A stretch of 64,000 nucleotides of DNA from Polymorphum gilvum SL003B-26A1 (GTDB lineage: Bacteria; Pseudomonadota; Alphaproteobacteria; Rhizobiales; Stappiaceae), in NCBI RefSeq assembly GCF_000192745.1, contig NC_015259.1, positions 821,001 to 885,000 on the forward strand, given 5' to 3'. This document shows positions 8,483 to 17,302 of this stretch, one piece after another. Both the position numbers and the translations under genes were made by a program. Positions within the stretch are counted from its first letter, which is position 1, and the number at the start of each line of letters is the position of its first letter. Under the pieces are notes generated by a model. That model did not search any database, was not told the DNA's origin, and saw only the letters and a list, made by a program, of their open reading frames with translations.

Positions 8483-10792
8483 ATGGGTTCTGGCCGCAGC
8501 GATCGAGCCCAAGGGCAGAAGCAGCCCGACGGCCACGGGATCCTTTACCACCGGTTCGTCGGGACCACGATCGACAAGCGGTTCCACGAAAAGGACTGCG
8601 CGCTGGGCAACATCCTGCGCGGCTTCGGGCTGAAAACGTTCCGAAACGCCAAGGACGCCCTGAAGGCCGGCTACGAACCGTGCGGTTGCGTGGCCGAAGA
8701 CGCGGTACCCCGGCAGACCGCGCCCTGGACGCCGCCGGCGCAGGACACCAAGGCCTATCCTTTCTGGACGGGACACGGCGACGCCTTCTACCACAAGGAT
8801 CGTGACTGTCGCCTGCTGCGCCTTTTCTGCAATGTGCAATCCGGCGAAGAGTTGCGCCCGATCGGCGTGGAGTCCGAATACGCGGCCGGGCCTGATGGTC
8901 TTTCCCTGCTCAAGCCCTGTCCCCGATGCATCCTGCATGAGATCGAAATCGGTGACGACGACAGTTTCCGCAAGACGGGAACGGCCAAGCCGGAGGGCGA
9001 AAGCCTGCCGCCAACGGACGTTTCGCTCAAGGATTTCGAGGTCGTCTGGAAGTGGGCGCCGGCGGCCAGCCATGAGGCGACCGAGATCCACCGAAGCCGG
9101 TTGTCCAAAGCGGCGAAGAACCGTCACACCAGCACGCTGACGTTCAATGTCGGAGCATGTCCGGGGGAGGGAATCCTGTCCGCCGAGCTCTGGGGACGGC
9201 AAAGCCGGATCCAGCTGCTGATACCGCAGATGAGCCTGTCCTGCCCCGAGACGGCCGACTGCAGCGAGACAATCGAGGCCATCGTCACGGTGACCGCTTC
9301 GGCCCGCGATATCTGGACGCCGGAGGCGCTTCACGCCTGGCTCGTCACCAAGGGAGCCTCAAAGGATCGCAAGGGACGAGGGATTGCCGTTCCCGAGGGC
9401 GCCTCGTGCACGCCAGACGTGGACTGGCAGAGCCTGCTCAAGGGTCAGACCCAGACTCCCTCGATCGGGGTCCTGCGAAATCTGCTGATGATCGCGAGCC
9501 TGCTGCAGGCGTATAAGAACACGCTGCTCGATGGCGAGGCCGTAACCGTGCTTGCGGGCTGGAAGGCGCCCTCCGACAAGGGCCGGGCCGGGTCGGGGAC
9601 ATTGGCGGCTTTGCATGCCGAGGGTCTGGCGCTCGATTTCAAGGTACGCGGCAGGAGCTATCGTGACGTCGGTGCGCTGCTCGACCCCTATCACCCCGGC
9701 GGATTGGGGTTCCGCAAGGGCCAGGTGCAGATCGACCTGCGGGGGTCCATTGCCCGGTACGATACGGACGGCCGACTCGACCGGCTCCATCCGGCGGACT
9801 GCCGATCGGTCGCCACTGTCACGGACGAGCAATTGATCGAGGCTTTCGGCAAGGTTCTCAAGACGCGGCGGATTCCGAAAGGCAAGCTGCCTCCGACCTG
9901 TTCCTGCCGGATGCGCGAGGGGCGGCCCGAACGGGGCGAGCCGGATCGGGTGATCGCGGCCGAAAGCTGCCGATGCTTGAGGCCGGTACCGGCTGACACC
10001 GACCCGGATCTGCGGGCGGCGAGCACCAGGACGGTCATCCAAGTGCAGGAACGCAAGACCCGGTCGGTGGTTCACACCTTCCACATGGAGCTTCGCCGGT
10101 CGCTGATGCTGATCCAGCCGGCCGTCGGCGAGGGCGCGCACAACCTCAAGGAATACGCCTTCCATGGTGCGTTCCTGAACAGCGCGTCGGTGCCGGAGTC
10201 CGCGAAGCTGCGCAAGCTCGGCGAACCCGGATTTGCCGAGCACTGGGTCGTTCGCATACCCGTCACCGTCACGATCGCCGGAGACTTCCTGGTCCGCCCC
10301 GCCTCGGCCTTCGAGGCGGATGATCGCGGCCTCACGACTCTCGTTCTCGCGCCTTTCGGGCACGGCTCGGCGGTCATCGACAAGGTGGAAATATCCGCCG
10401 TTCCGCCAAGCTTCGGCGCTTCAGCCTGCACGCGGAAGACCAACACGGCCGGCGATGGAGAGGCGTACGGGCAGCACAAGACCGACCGTTTCGCCTTCAA
10501 GGGCTGCGAGATCGTCTACAACGAGGAGACGGATCCGCAGCGGTTCCATGGACCGGGTCTCGTCCAGGTTCACTATGTCTACGATTGTTGGAGCAAGGTC
10601 GGAGACGATCCCGAGTGGCACGGGACCACGTCCGTTGATTTCACGCTCTTGATCCGCGCCGATCGGTACGGAGCGCTGGACCCCACGGAAGCCATTGAGC
10701 CGGCGCAAGTGGCGAATGCCTCGGTCTGGAACCTGGATCCGGACAGCAGGAAATTTCTACCGGTTGGAGATGCCGTCCAGAAACGCCGCTGA
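8483..10792 (+). CDS. Unrecognised 769-aa protein with two Ada-like Cys motifs and a degenerate M15/DUF882-like segment
   Basis: Function not recognised. Residues 33-70 carry FHEKDC, then AGYEPCGC. Residues 102-150 repeat the theme with FYHKDRDC, then KPCPRC. Both resemble the His/Cys zinc knuckle at the N-terminus of Ada proteins. Around residues 355-430 the order GW(K/R)-type motif, HAEGLALDFKVRG, PGGLGFRKGQVQIDLRG matches the M15_3/DUF882 peptidase fold, but the last metal-binding His is replaced by Gln (QID). A third cluster CSC...CRC lies near residues 472-495. The C-terminal 270 residues match nothing I know. There is no signal peptide or membrane helix. The ATG at 8483 has an excellent GGGAGG site. 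Isolated gene. Confidence 0.8.
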   Translation: MGSGRSDRAQGQKQPDGHGILYHRFVGTTIDKRFHEKDCALGNILRGFGLKTFRNAKDALKAGYEPCGCVAEDAVPRQTAPWTPPAQDTKAYPFWTGHGDAFYHKDRDCRLLRLFCNVQSGEELRPIGVESEYAAGPDGLSLLKPCPRCILHEIEIGDDDSFRKTGTAKPEGESLPPTDVSLKDFEVVWKWAPAASHEATEIHRSRLSKAAKNRHTSTLTFNVGACPGEGILSAELWGRQSRIQLLIPQMSLSCPETADCSETIEAIVTVTASARDIWTPEALHAWLVTKGASKDRKGRGIAVPEGASCTPDVDWQSLLKGQTQTPSIGVLRNLLMIASLLQAYKNTLLDGEAVTVLAGWKAPSDKGRAGSGTLAALHAEGLALDFKVRGRSYRDVGALLDPYHPGGLGFRKGQVQIDLRGSIARYDTDGRLDRLHPADCRSVATVTDEQLIEAFGKVLKTRRIPKGKLPPTCSCRMREGRPERGEPDRVIAAESCRCLRPVPADTDPDLRAASTRTVIQVQERKTRSVVHTFHMELRRSLMLIQPAVGEGAHNLKEYAFHGAFLNSASVPESAKLRKLGEPGFAEHWVVRIPVTVTIAGDFLVRPASAFEADDRGLTTLVLAPFGHGSAVIDKVEISAVPPSFGASACTRKTNTAGDGEAYGQHKTDRFAFKGCEIVYNEETDPQRFHGPGLVQVHYVYDCWSKVGDDPEWHGTTSVDFTLLIRADRYGALDPTEAIEPAQVANASVWNLDPDSRKFLPVGDAVQKRR

Positions 10793-10918
10793 CAGTGCCA
10801 CGAGCGACGCCCGTGCGTTCGATTTGGCAATTTCAAGGTTGCCTCGCCCGGTCAGATCGGCATCTTCAGGGCAGTTTGCATCCTTGTCCCGGATTATTCC
10901 CTTTCGCGAAGGACTTCC

Positions 10919-11278
10919 ATGATCGTCTACGGTATCAAGAACTGCGACACGGTGAAGAAGGCGCGCGCGTTCCTGGACGGGGCCGGCGTCGCCTATCGGT
11001 TCCACGACTACAAGACGCAGGGGGTCGACCGCGACAAGCTCGCGGCGTTCGTCGAGGCCTTCGGCTGGGACACCGTGCTGAACCGGCGCGGCACGACGTG
11101 GCGCAAGCTTCCGGACGGGGTGAAGGACGGCGTCACGGATGCCGACAGCGCGCTGGCGGTGATGCTCGAGCATCCCTCGACCATCAAGCGACCGATCGCC
11201 GAGGGCAAGACCAGGACGCTGCTCGGCTTCGACCCCGTGGCCTGGGAACTGGCGCTGGAGATGGGCGAGTTCGGCTGA
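10919..11278 (+). CDS. ArsC/Spx-family reductase (YffB-like)
   Basis: Small cytoplasmic thioredoxin-fold protein, 119 aa. The N-terminal IKNCDTVKKAR motif holds the single redox cysteine (Cys9) of the ArsC/YffB family. Later blocks are LNRRGTTWRKL and a central IKRP, the conserved Arg-Pro next to the active site. Members reduce glutathione-mixed disulfides or act on arsenate, but YffB-like proteins have no firmly assigned substrate and there are no arsenic genes nearby. The ATG has AAGGA six bases upstream. Apparently monocistronic. Confidence 0.9.
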   Translation: MIVYGIKNCDTVKKARAFLDGAGVAYRFHDYKTQGVDRDKLAAFVEAFGWDTVLNRRGTTWRKLPDGVKDGVTDADSALAVMLEHPSTIKRPIAEGKTRTLLGFDPVAWELALEMGEFG

Positions 11279-11306
11279 CGGCCACGGCCGCCTGCCGGAG
11301 CGAACC

Positions 11307-11723
11307 CTACCAGGTGCGGCGCGGGCCGGTGTCGATGTGGTAGTGGCCGGAGGCGTAGCGCTTGTAGCCGCCGACCTCCGGCTGCGCCTTGAGGAAGGCG
11401 AGCACCGCGTTCGGGTCGCCACGCACCGAGAAGTCGACCGCCTTGCAGTTCAGGTGATAGGAATTGCTGGCGCCGCCCTTCCACCAGTTCTCCAGCCACC
11501 AGCGCTTGGTCGAATGCACGGTGACCCTGCCGTAGCGGGCGGCGACGCGGTTGAGCACCTTCTTGAGCGGGCGCGGCACGCACCATTCGGTGTCGTTGTA
11601 GGCGACCAGATCGGACGACCGCGTCATCCAGCCGAGGCCGGTGACCCCGGAAATGCTGCCGCAGCCCGCCAGGATCAGGCCGCTGCCGATCAGGATCGCC
11701 GTCGTCAAGGACCGACTGCGCAC
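11307..11723 (-). CDS. Lipoprotein of the DUF882 / peptidase M15 (YcbK-like) family
   Basis: Probable envelope murein-related protein, 138 aa. The precursor has a lipobox ILAGC at about residues 17-21. The M15_3 core shows SYHLNCKAVDFSVRG (metal His and Asp) and the C-terminal HYHIDTGPRRTW with the third metal ligand. Compared with the degenerate copy inside the 8483-10792 protein, all three expected ligands are present here. I place the start at GTG 11723, which has AAGGAG six bases upstream; a TTG six bases earlier would overlap that site's spacing. Convergent with the ArsC-like gene (28-base gap). Confidence 0.85.
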   Translation of the reverse strand: MRSRSLTTAILIGSGLILAGCGSISGVTGLGWMTRSSDLVAYNDTEWCVPRPLKKVLNRVAARYGRVTVHSTKRWWLENWWKGGASNSYHLNCKAVDFSVRGDPNAVLAFLKAQPEVGGYKRYASGHYHIDTGPRRTW

Positions 11724-11862
11724 GCCCAACTCCTTGCCGTTTCGTACGGGAACGGCTCAAGGGTCGGCGCAAACGGTTAAGATTGTCGTGAAAAACGTGG
11801 TTAAGGCTCAACCCTGGCCCGGCGATACGCGTTAACCGACGCCGCCGGGCCGCAAGACCGGT

Positions 11863-12624
11863 TCAGCAGAGCCAGCAGTTGTCCGGCATGGTGGCCGTCG
11901 TAACCTCGCCGCCCGACGCGATCCAGTCGACGATGCCCTTCTCGACGTTGGCGATCCGGGTGAAGCCGGCCTGTTCGGCGAGATACTTGGCGAGCACCGA
12001 GCTGCGGTTGCCTGTCCGGCAGATGAAGATCACCTCGGCGTCGGGGCCGGAGACGACCTTCTGCAGTTCGGTGCCGAACTCCGGGTTCACCTGGCCCTGT
12101 GCGTTGAAGAAGGTGATCAGATGGCTGCCCGGTACGACGCCGGTCTGCTTCCACTCGTCGGGCATGCGGATGTCGATCACCGGCACGCCGGCGGTGATCT
12201 TAGCCTTGAGTTCACCGTTGCCGAGGTCGGAATAGCTCTTGCCCTTCACCGCCAGAAGCTCGACCTCGAACTTCAGCGTCGCGTTGGGCGGAATGACGCC
12301 GCCGGCGCCGCGCGCGCCATAGGCGAGCTCGGGCGGGATCACGAGTTCGCGCTTGCCGCCGACCTTCATGCCGACGACGCCCTGCTCCCAGCCCGGGATC
12401 ACCCGACGCTCGCCGAGGGTAAAGGAAAACGGCTGGTTGCGGTCGAGGCTGGAATCGAACTTGGTGCCGTCCATCAGCCATCCGGTGTAGTGGACGACCA
12501 CGGTCTTGCCGACATCGGCTTCCTCGCCGGTGCCGATCGTAATGTCTTTCATGATGAGCTCCTCGGCACTGGCGGGCAGCGCCACGAACAGGGACAGGAG
12601 TGCGGCTGCGAACGACCTGATCAT
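11863..12624 (-). CDS. Secreted FKBP-type peptidyl-prolyl isomerase fused to a rhodanese domain
   Basis: Periplasmic two-domain protein, 253 aa. Signal peptide residues 1-20 end in ASA-E. Residues about 25-127 are a complete FKBP domain: [16 protein letters not shown], the [16 protein letters not shown] block, [17 protein letters not shown]. Residues about 140-245 are a rhodanese domain with active-site loop CRTGNR (Cys202) and DIRMPDEW. The combination suggests a folding factor that also handles sulfur or cysteine chemistry in the periplasm; that is inference. It ends in a CWLC motif, two cysteines that might form a disulfide. The ATG at 12624 was chosen because it gives the signal peptide. 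Confidence 0.9.
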   Translation of the reverse strand: MIRSFAAALLSLFVALPASAEELIMKDITIGTGEEADVGKTVVVHYTGWLMDGTKFDSSLDRNQPFSFTLGERRVIPGWEQGVVGMKVGGKRELVIPPELAYGARGAGGVIPPNATLKFEVELLAVKGKSYSDLGNGELKAKITAGVPVIDIRMPDEWKQTGVVPGSHLITFFNAQGQVNPEFGTELQKVVSGPDAEVIFICRTGNRSSVLAKYLAEQAGFTRIANVEKGIVDWIASGGEVTTATMPDNCWLC

Positions 12625-12743
12625 CGCGTCCTCGTCTGACTTGGAAGGGGGATCCCTTGCCGGCAACAGGCCCCAGCAAAGCGGCGAAGTCAAGGCGCGC
12701 GGCAATTTGCCCTGTCCGCCGAGCGGCTGCGGCGACCGGCGCG

Positions 12744-13088
12744 TCAGTCGGTGCGGGCGTAGTAGCGCTGGGCGAGCGAGCGCAGCTTCGGGGAGGCGAA
12801 ATACCTGAGGCTGGCCGGCGTGACTTCGTATTGGATGCCGACCTGGTTGCCGCGCCGCCAGCGCACCGAGGCGAGTGCGACGGTCTTTTCCAGATCGTCG
12901 AAGAGGATGATCTCGGCAGGCAGGTTGAGGTGCTCGGGCACCATCAGTCGTGCGCCGCCGGCGGAGACGTCGAAGATGGTGCATTCGCTCAGGAAACGGT
13001 TGTCCGCATCGGCGATCTTGCCGGTCCGCAGGCGGGTGCGTCGTCGCGGATGGCGGCGGTGCTCCGAATCTGGGGTCCCTGCGGCCAT
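12744..13088 (-). CDS. PilZ-domain protein
   Basis: Small cytoplasmic protein, 114 aa, with a single PilZ domain. The N-terminal basic run [12 protein letters not shown] carries the RxxxR c-di-GMP-binding arm, followed by [10 protein letters not shown], which matches the D/NxSxxG second motif. It therefore should bind cyclic di-GMP. Single-domain PilZ proteins act as adaptors for motility, polysaccharide or attachment machinery; the partner is not visible here. Start at the ATG at 13088; a longer open frame upstream is low-complexity shadow of the dehydrogenase gene on the same strand. Confidence 0.87.
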   Translation of the reverse strand: MAAGTPDSEHRRHPRRRTRLRTGKIADADNRFLSECTIFDVSAGGARLMVPEHLNLPAEIILFDDLEKTVALASVRWRRGNQVGIQYEVTPASLRYFASPKLRSLAQRYYARTD

Positions 13089-13188
13089 GCCTGTCCTCCC
13101 TCCGTCCCCACGCGGGCTCGCCGCGGGGCTGGCATCATGCGAGAATCTAGCCGGGCAAGCTTGCGCAGGGCTGGTCGGCACCGGGCCG

Positions 13189-14151
13189 TCAGGTCCTCTG
13201 CGGCGTTTCGGGCACCGGGGTGACGGCCTTGCCGGTCCGGAACCAGGCGGTGAGGTTGTCGACGACGAGCTGGCCCATGGCGTTGCGGGTATGCACGGAG
13301 GCGGAGCCGACATGGGGCAGCAGCACCACGTTGGGGCAGTCGACCAGAGCTTGCGGCACGTGCGGCTCGTTCTCGAACACGTCAAGGCCAGCGGCGAGGA
13401 TCGTCCCCTTCCGCAGGGCCGCGACCAGTGCCGTCTCGCTGACCACAGTGCCGCGTCCGACGTTGATCAGGATGCCGTCGGGGCCGAGGGCCTTGAGCAC
13501 CCGTTCGCCGACCATGTGATGGGTGTCCGCGCCGCCGGGGGCGACCAGCATCAGCGTGTCGACCGCCTCGGCCAGGCTCACCAGGCTGTCATGATAGGTG
13601 TAGGCGACATCCGCCTGACGGTGGCGACCGTGATAGTGCACGGGCATGCCGAAGGCTTCGGCGCGATGCGCGATGGCCTTGCCGATACGTCCCAGACCGA
13701 GGATGCCGAGGGTGCGCCCGCGCAGCGTGGCGCGGGTCAGCGGATAGGGTCCCTCGTTTTCCCATTTGCCGGCGCGCAGCCAGCGCTCGGCGGCCGACAG
13801 TTCGCGCACGGTCATGAGCATCAGGCCGATCGCCGTGTCGGCGACCTCCTCGGTCAGCACGTCCGGCGTGTTGGTGACCACGATGCCCTTCGAGCCGCAA
13901 TAAGCCGCGTCGACATTGTCGTAGCCGACGCCGAAGTTGGCGACGATCTCCAGGTTCGGGAACCGGTCGACCATCGCCTTGTCGATCCGCCGGCCGACGA
14001 CGGCGATGCCCCGGATGCGGTCGGCGACCGCATCGATCGCGGCCTCCGGCTCCGCGGCGTCATAGGTCTTGTGCACGGTGAACGCCGCTTCCAGGCCGGC
14101 GGTGACGATGTCGCGCATGGGGGACGGCATCAGGATGTCGGGACGGGTCAT
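13189..14151 (-). CDS. D-isomer-specific 2-hydroxyacid dehydrogenase (glyoxylate/hydroxypyruvate reductase-like)
   Basis: NAD(P)H-dependent cytoplasmic reductase, 320 aa. The Rossmann motif is GLGRIGKAIAHRAEAFG (about residues 153-169). The catalytic set is Arg in NVGRGTVV, Glu in ENEPHVP and His in LLPHVGSAS. The sequence NFGVGYDNVD is typical of GhrB-like enzymes that reduce glyoxylate or hydroxypyruvate. The ATG at 14151 gives a family-length N-terminus MTRPDILMPSP. The gene diverges from the TRAP pair at 14450 across about 300 bases, so both could respond to the same organic acid; that link is inference. Confidence 0.9.
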   Translation of the reverse strand: MTRPDILMPSPMRDIVTAGLEAAFTVHKTYDAAEPEAAIDAVADRIRGIAVVGRRIDKAMVDRFPNLEIVANFGVGYDNVDAAYCGSKGIVVTNTPDVLTEEVADTAIGLMLMTVRELSAAERWLRAGKWENEGPYPLTRATLRGRTLGILGLGRIGKAIAHRAEAFGMPVHYHGRHRQADVAYTYHDSLVSLAEAVDTLMLVAPGGADTHHMVGERVLKALGPDGILINVGRGTVVSETALVAALRKGTILAAGLDVFENEPHVPQALVDCPNVVLLPHVGSASVHTRNAMGQLVVDNLTAWFRTGKAVTPVPETPQRT

Positions 14152-14449
14152 GGCGCAGGGGTCCTTCGCTCTGGAAAACAGGTCGGTGCGTCGGGCCATA
14201 TCAAACGATGACGGAGACCGGCGCAAGGCCGGCAATGGACGGCAGGGTACGCTCCGCATCCGTCCGGCGCTCGTGTTGACCGATCTGCCCGGGTGCGCCA
14301 GTGTTCCGGATCGGTCTGCGGAGGAAAACCAATGAGATCATCACCTTGGGTGCCGGGATGTGGATGGCGGGGAATGGCATTGGGTCCCGATTGCGTGCCG
14401 GCTCGATGAAGCGGAATTCCGATGCCGCCGTTGAGGGCCGTGTTGTCCC

Positions 14450-14959
14450 ATGACGGCCGCGTTCCTGCGCCTCACCGTCCGGCTGGCCTGGGTCTCGGCC
14501 GTGCTCTTCGTGATGGCGGGGGCGCTGCTGGCCTGTGACCTGCTGGCCAGACGGTTGCCGGTCGGGCCGGTTGCCTGGGCGGCGGACCTGGCGCAGCTGT
14601 GCCTGGTCTGGGGAACATTGCTCGCCATGGCTTGGCTGCTCGGGGCCCGGCGGCATATCGCTGTCGACGTCCTGGTTGCGCTGCTGAGCGCGCAGCAACG
14701 CCGCTATACCGAGGCGTTCGCCATGCTGGTGGTGGCGCTGTTCAGCGCCGTGGTGGTCTGGCAGGGCTGGGCCATTGCAGTCGAGTCGATCTCTCGCGGC
14801 CCCGGGTCGGAAGCGGTACCTCATCTGCCGGCCTGGACCGCCGACCTGGCCGTCCCGTTCGGCTTCGCGCTGCTCTTCGTTCAGGCTCTGATCGAGGCGA
14901 AGCGGGCGCTGGCGGGCGAGCTCGACGCGCTTGCCAACGGGCCCGGGGCGCGGGAATGA
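14450..14959 (+). CDS. TRAP transporter small permease (DctQ family)
   Basis: Four-helix inner-membrane subunit of a TRAP importer, 169 aa. Helices fall at about residues 10-30, 43-63, 85-110 and 128-150. The RRHIAVDVLV block after helix 2 is the typical DctQ motif. Its stop overlaps the large-subunit start by four bases (ATGA), so the two are translationally coupled. No periplasmic DctP receptor gene lies next to it, so the ligand cannot be guessed; the receptor must be encoded elsewhere. Confidence 0.88.
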   Translation: MTAAFLRLTVRLAWVSAVLFVMAGALLACDLLARRLPVGPVAWAADLAQLCLVWGTLLAMAWLLGARRHIAVDVLVALLSAQQRRYTEAFAMLVVALFSAVVVWQGWAIAVESISRGPGSEAVPHLPAWTADLAVPFGFALLFVQALIEAKRALAGELDALANGPGARE

Positions 14960-16227
14960 CTGCGACGGCACTCCTCGCGGGGCTGTTCGCCCTGCTGCTG
15001 TTGCGCGTGCCCGTTGCCTTCGCCCTCGGCGGACTCGGCCTCGCCATGCTGGTCGCCGCCGGTGCGTCGCCGCTTGCCGTGCCGCAGACGGTGCTGTCGA
15101 CTCTGGACGGATCTCTGCTGCTGTCGGTGCCGCTCTTCCTGCTGATGTCGAACACCCTGCTCAAGGCCGGAGTCGGGCGGGACCTGTTCGCCGCCGCCCA
15201 TGCCTGGGTAGGTCATTGGCCGGGCGGTGTCGCCCTGGCGACGATCCTGTCCTGCGCGGTGTTTGCCGCTGTTTCCGGCTCGTCCGTCGCGACGGCGGCG
15301 ACCATCGGCACGGCGGCGATGCCGGAGATGATCTCGCGCGGCTACGAGCGGCGGTTCGTCTATGGCCTGCTGGCCGCAGTCGGCACGCTCGGCATCCTGA
15401 TCCCGCCATCGATCCCGATGATCGTCTACGGTTTCGTCACCGGCCAGCCGGTGATCGACCTGTTTCTCGCCGGCATCGGTCCGGGCCTGCTCCTGATCTG
15501 CCTGTTCGTTGCCTTTGCCATGCTCCACGCGCGCCGGTCCGGCGTCCGGCCGGGAGCGCCGGCCGCCTGGAACGAGCGCTCGCAGGCCAGCGTGCGGGCG
15601 CTGCCCTCGGTGGTTCTTGCAGCCGTCGTCATCGGTGTCCTCTATTCCGGGGCCGCGACACCGACGGAAGCGGCGGCCATCGGCTTTGCCGGAGCCCTGG
15701 TCGTCGCCGCCGGCGTACTGCGCTCTCTGAGCTGGAAGGGCCTGCGTGACTCCGTCTTCGAGAGCATGGCGACCACGGTTGCGATCCTGCTGGTCGTTTG
15801 CGGCGCCAGACTGTTCGGCGAGGCGATTACGCTCTACCGGATTCCGCAGGACATCGCCGCCTTCGTCTTCGATGCGGCATTCGGCCCGCTGGCCTTCCTG
15901 ATCGTCGTTTCGGCGGTGCTGCTGCTCGCGGGGCTGGTGCTCGAGGCGCTGTCGATGATGCTGATCGTGACGTTGGTGCTGCTGCCGTCGGCCCTCGCCA
16001 TGGGCTTCGATCCGGTCTGGTTCGGCGTCTACATGGTCGTTCTGGTCGAATGTGCCCTGATCACGCCGCCCGTCGGGCTCAATCTCTACGTCGTCCAGGC
16101 GCTCGCGCGGGTGCCGTTTGCCGACGTCGCGCGGGGCGTGCTGCCGTTTCTCGCCCTGATGCTGGCGACCGTTCTGGCCCTTCACGCCTGGCCGGGGCTG
16201 GCGCTCCATATCCCGCACAGGATGTAG
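14956..16227 (+). CDS. TRAP transporter large permease (DctM family)
   Basis: Twelve-helix transporter subunit, 423 aa, which uses a sodium or proton gradient to move the solute delivered by the receptor. Conserved blocks are SVPLFLLMSNTLLKAG near residue 60, FAAVSGSSVATAATIG, GTLGILIPPSIPMIVYG, and the C-terminal LITPPVGLNLYVVQ. The start at 14956 overlaps the DctQ stop. The open frame extends back to 14599 only as shadow. It pairs with the 14450-14959 product and is followed by a convergent gene 45 bases on. Confidence 0.9.
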   Translation: MTATALLAGLFALLLLRVPVAFALGGLGLAMLVAAGASPLAVPQTVLSTLDGSLLLSVPLFLLMSNTLLKAGVGRDLFAAAHAWVGHWPGGVALATILSCAVFAAVSGSSVATAATIGTAAMPEMISRGYERRFVYGLLAAVGTLGILIPPSIPMIVYGFVTGQPVIDLFLAGIGPGLLLICLFVAFAMLHARRSGVRPGAPAAWNERSQASVRALPSVVLAAVVIGVLYSGAATPTEAAAIGFAGALVVAAGVLRSLSWKGLRDSVFESMATTVAILLVVCGARLFGEAITLYRIPQDIAAFVFDAAFGPLAFLIVVSAVLLLAGLVLEALSMMLIVTLVLLPSALAMGFDPVWFGVYMVVLVECALITPPVGLNLYVVQALARVPFADVARGVLPFLALMLATVLALHAWPGLALHIPHRM

Positions 16228-16272
16228 GGTGTCGGCGAGGCCTGGCGACTCGGCGCCGCCTTCGGCGGACCG

Positions 16273-17082
16273 TCACCCCTCGGGCGACCACAGGCGCTTG
16301 ATGTCGAAGGCATGCACGTCCTTCAGCAGCTCTACGAATTCGCGCGCGGCGTGGTCGAGCGAGGCCCTGCCCTTGTCCGCGCTGGCGTTGGCGGCGTTGC
16401 CGAGCGCGCCCTTGGCGCCGAGGTCCTGCGCCTTCCAGCCGAACTGCTGCTGGCCGTGTCCGCGCAGATACTTGAACTCCTTGATGAAGTCCTGCTGGGC
16501 CGAGGTGAAGTCCTCGGCCAGCTCCATGCGCACCAGCTCCGGATGCAGGTGCAGCATGAGCGAGGTTTCGACGTCGCCGCCGTGGATGCCGTAGGTGAAT
16601 TCCTCGGACGGGAACAGGCCCTCGGGTTGGCCGAAGCGCGACCAGGCGGTGGCGGTAACCAGCATCTCGTGGGTGACCCGCAGCTCGCGCGCGACGATGT
16701 CGATGATCGGCACGTTGCCGCCGTGGGAGTTGATGATGACCAGCTTGCGGATGCCGGCGCGCGCGACGCTGTGGCCGATCTCGAGCCAGGCCCGGGTCAC
16801 CGTGTCCCAGGACAGGGTCAGGGTGCCGGGCGAGGAGATGTGCTCGTTCGACTTGCCGATCGCCTGCACGGGCAGGAAGGTCGCCGGGATGTCGGCGGGC
16901 AGCATGTCGAGCGTGCGGCGCACCTGGCCTATCGCGATGGCTGTGTCGGTGAAGACCGGCAGGTGCGGGCCGTGCTGCTCGATCGCGGCGACGGGTAGAA
17001 CGGCGATCCAGTCCTTCACGGACGGATCGGCGAAGTCGAGCGTGGTCATCTCATGCCAGTAGCGGAGCGGAAGGGCGGTCAT
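16273..17082 (-). CDS. Creatininase-family amidohydrolase
   Basis: Metal-dependent cyclic-amide hydrolase, 269 aa. The metal and catalytic landmarks of the family are present: VLPVAAIEQHGPHLPVFTD near residue 35 (Glu, His, Asp), INSHGGN near residue 122 and GIHGGDVETS with a further His/Glu. Members include creatininase, the riboflavin-pathway enzyme ArfB and the mycofactocin maturase MftE, so the substrate cannot be read from sequence. The neighbours (an MFS carrier and an orphan TRAP pair) do not settle it. Start at 17082 with GAGG upstream. Transcribed divergently from the MFS gene. Confidence 0.88.
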   Translation of the reverse strand: MTALPLRYWHEMTTLDFADPSVKDWIAVLPVAAIEQHGPHLPVFTDTAIAIGQVRRTLDMLPADIPATFLPVQAIGKSNEHISSPGTLTLSWDTVTRAWLEIGHSVARAGIRKLVIINSHGGNVPIIDIVARELRVTHEMLVTATAWSRFGQPEGLFPSEEFTYGIHGGDVETSLMLHLHPELVRMELAEDFTSAQQDFIKEFKYLRGHGQQQFGWKAQDLGAKGALGNAANASADKGRASLDHAAREFVELLKDVHAFDIKRLWSPEG

Positions 17083-17302
17083 GGGAACCTCGTGCGTTGG
17101 CAATTTTCCGGCACCTTACCGGCAGCTGGCCGGCACGTCATGCCCGTTCTGTCGGCACTGCAATCGGTCCGTGTATGACGTTCTGAACGGGCGGTCTGCC
17201 GGCGCCTGCTTGCCAAGGCGGCGAAATCCGGTCAGAAAGTTCCCGGTCGCAAAGCCCGGCTCGGCCTGCTCGGTTTTCATTCAGCCCTTCGGTTTTTCCT
17301 TC

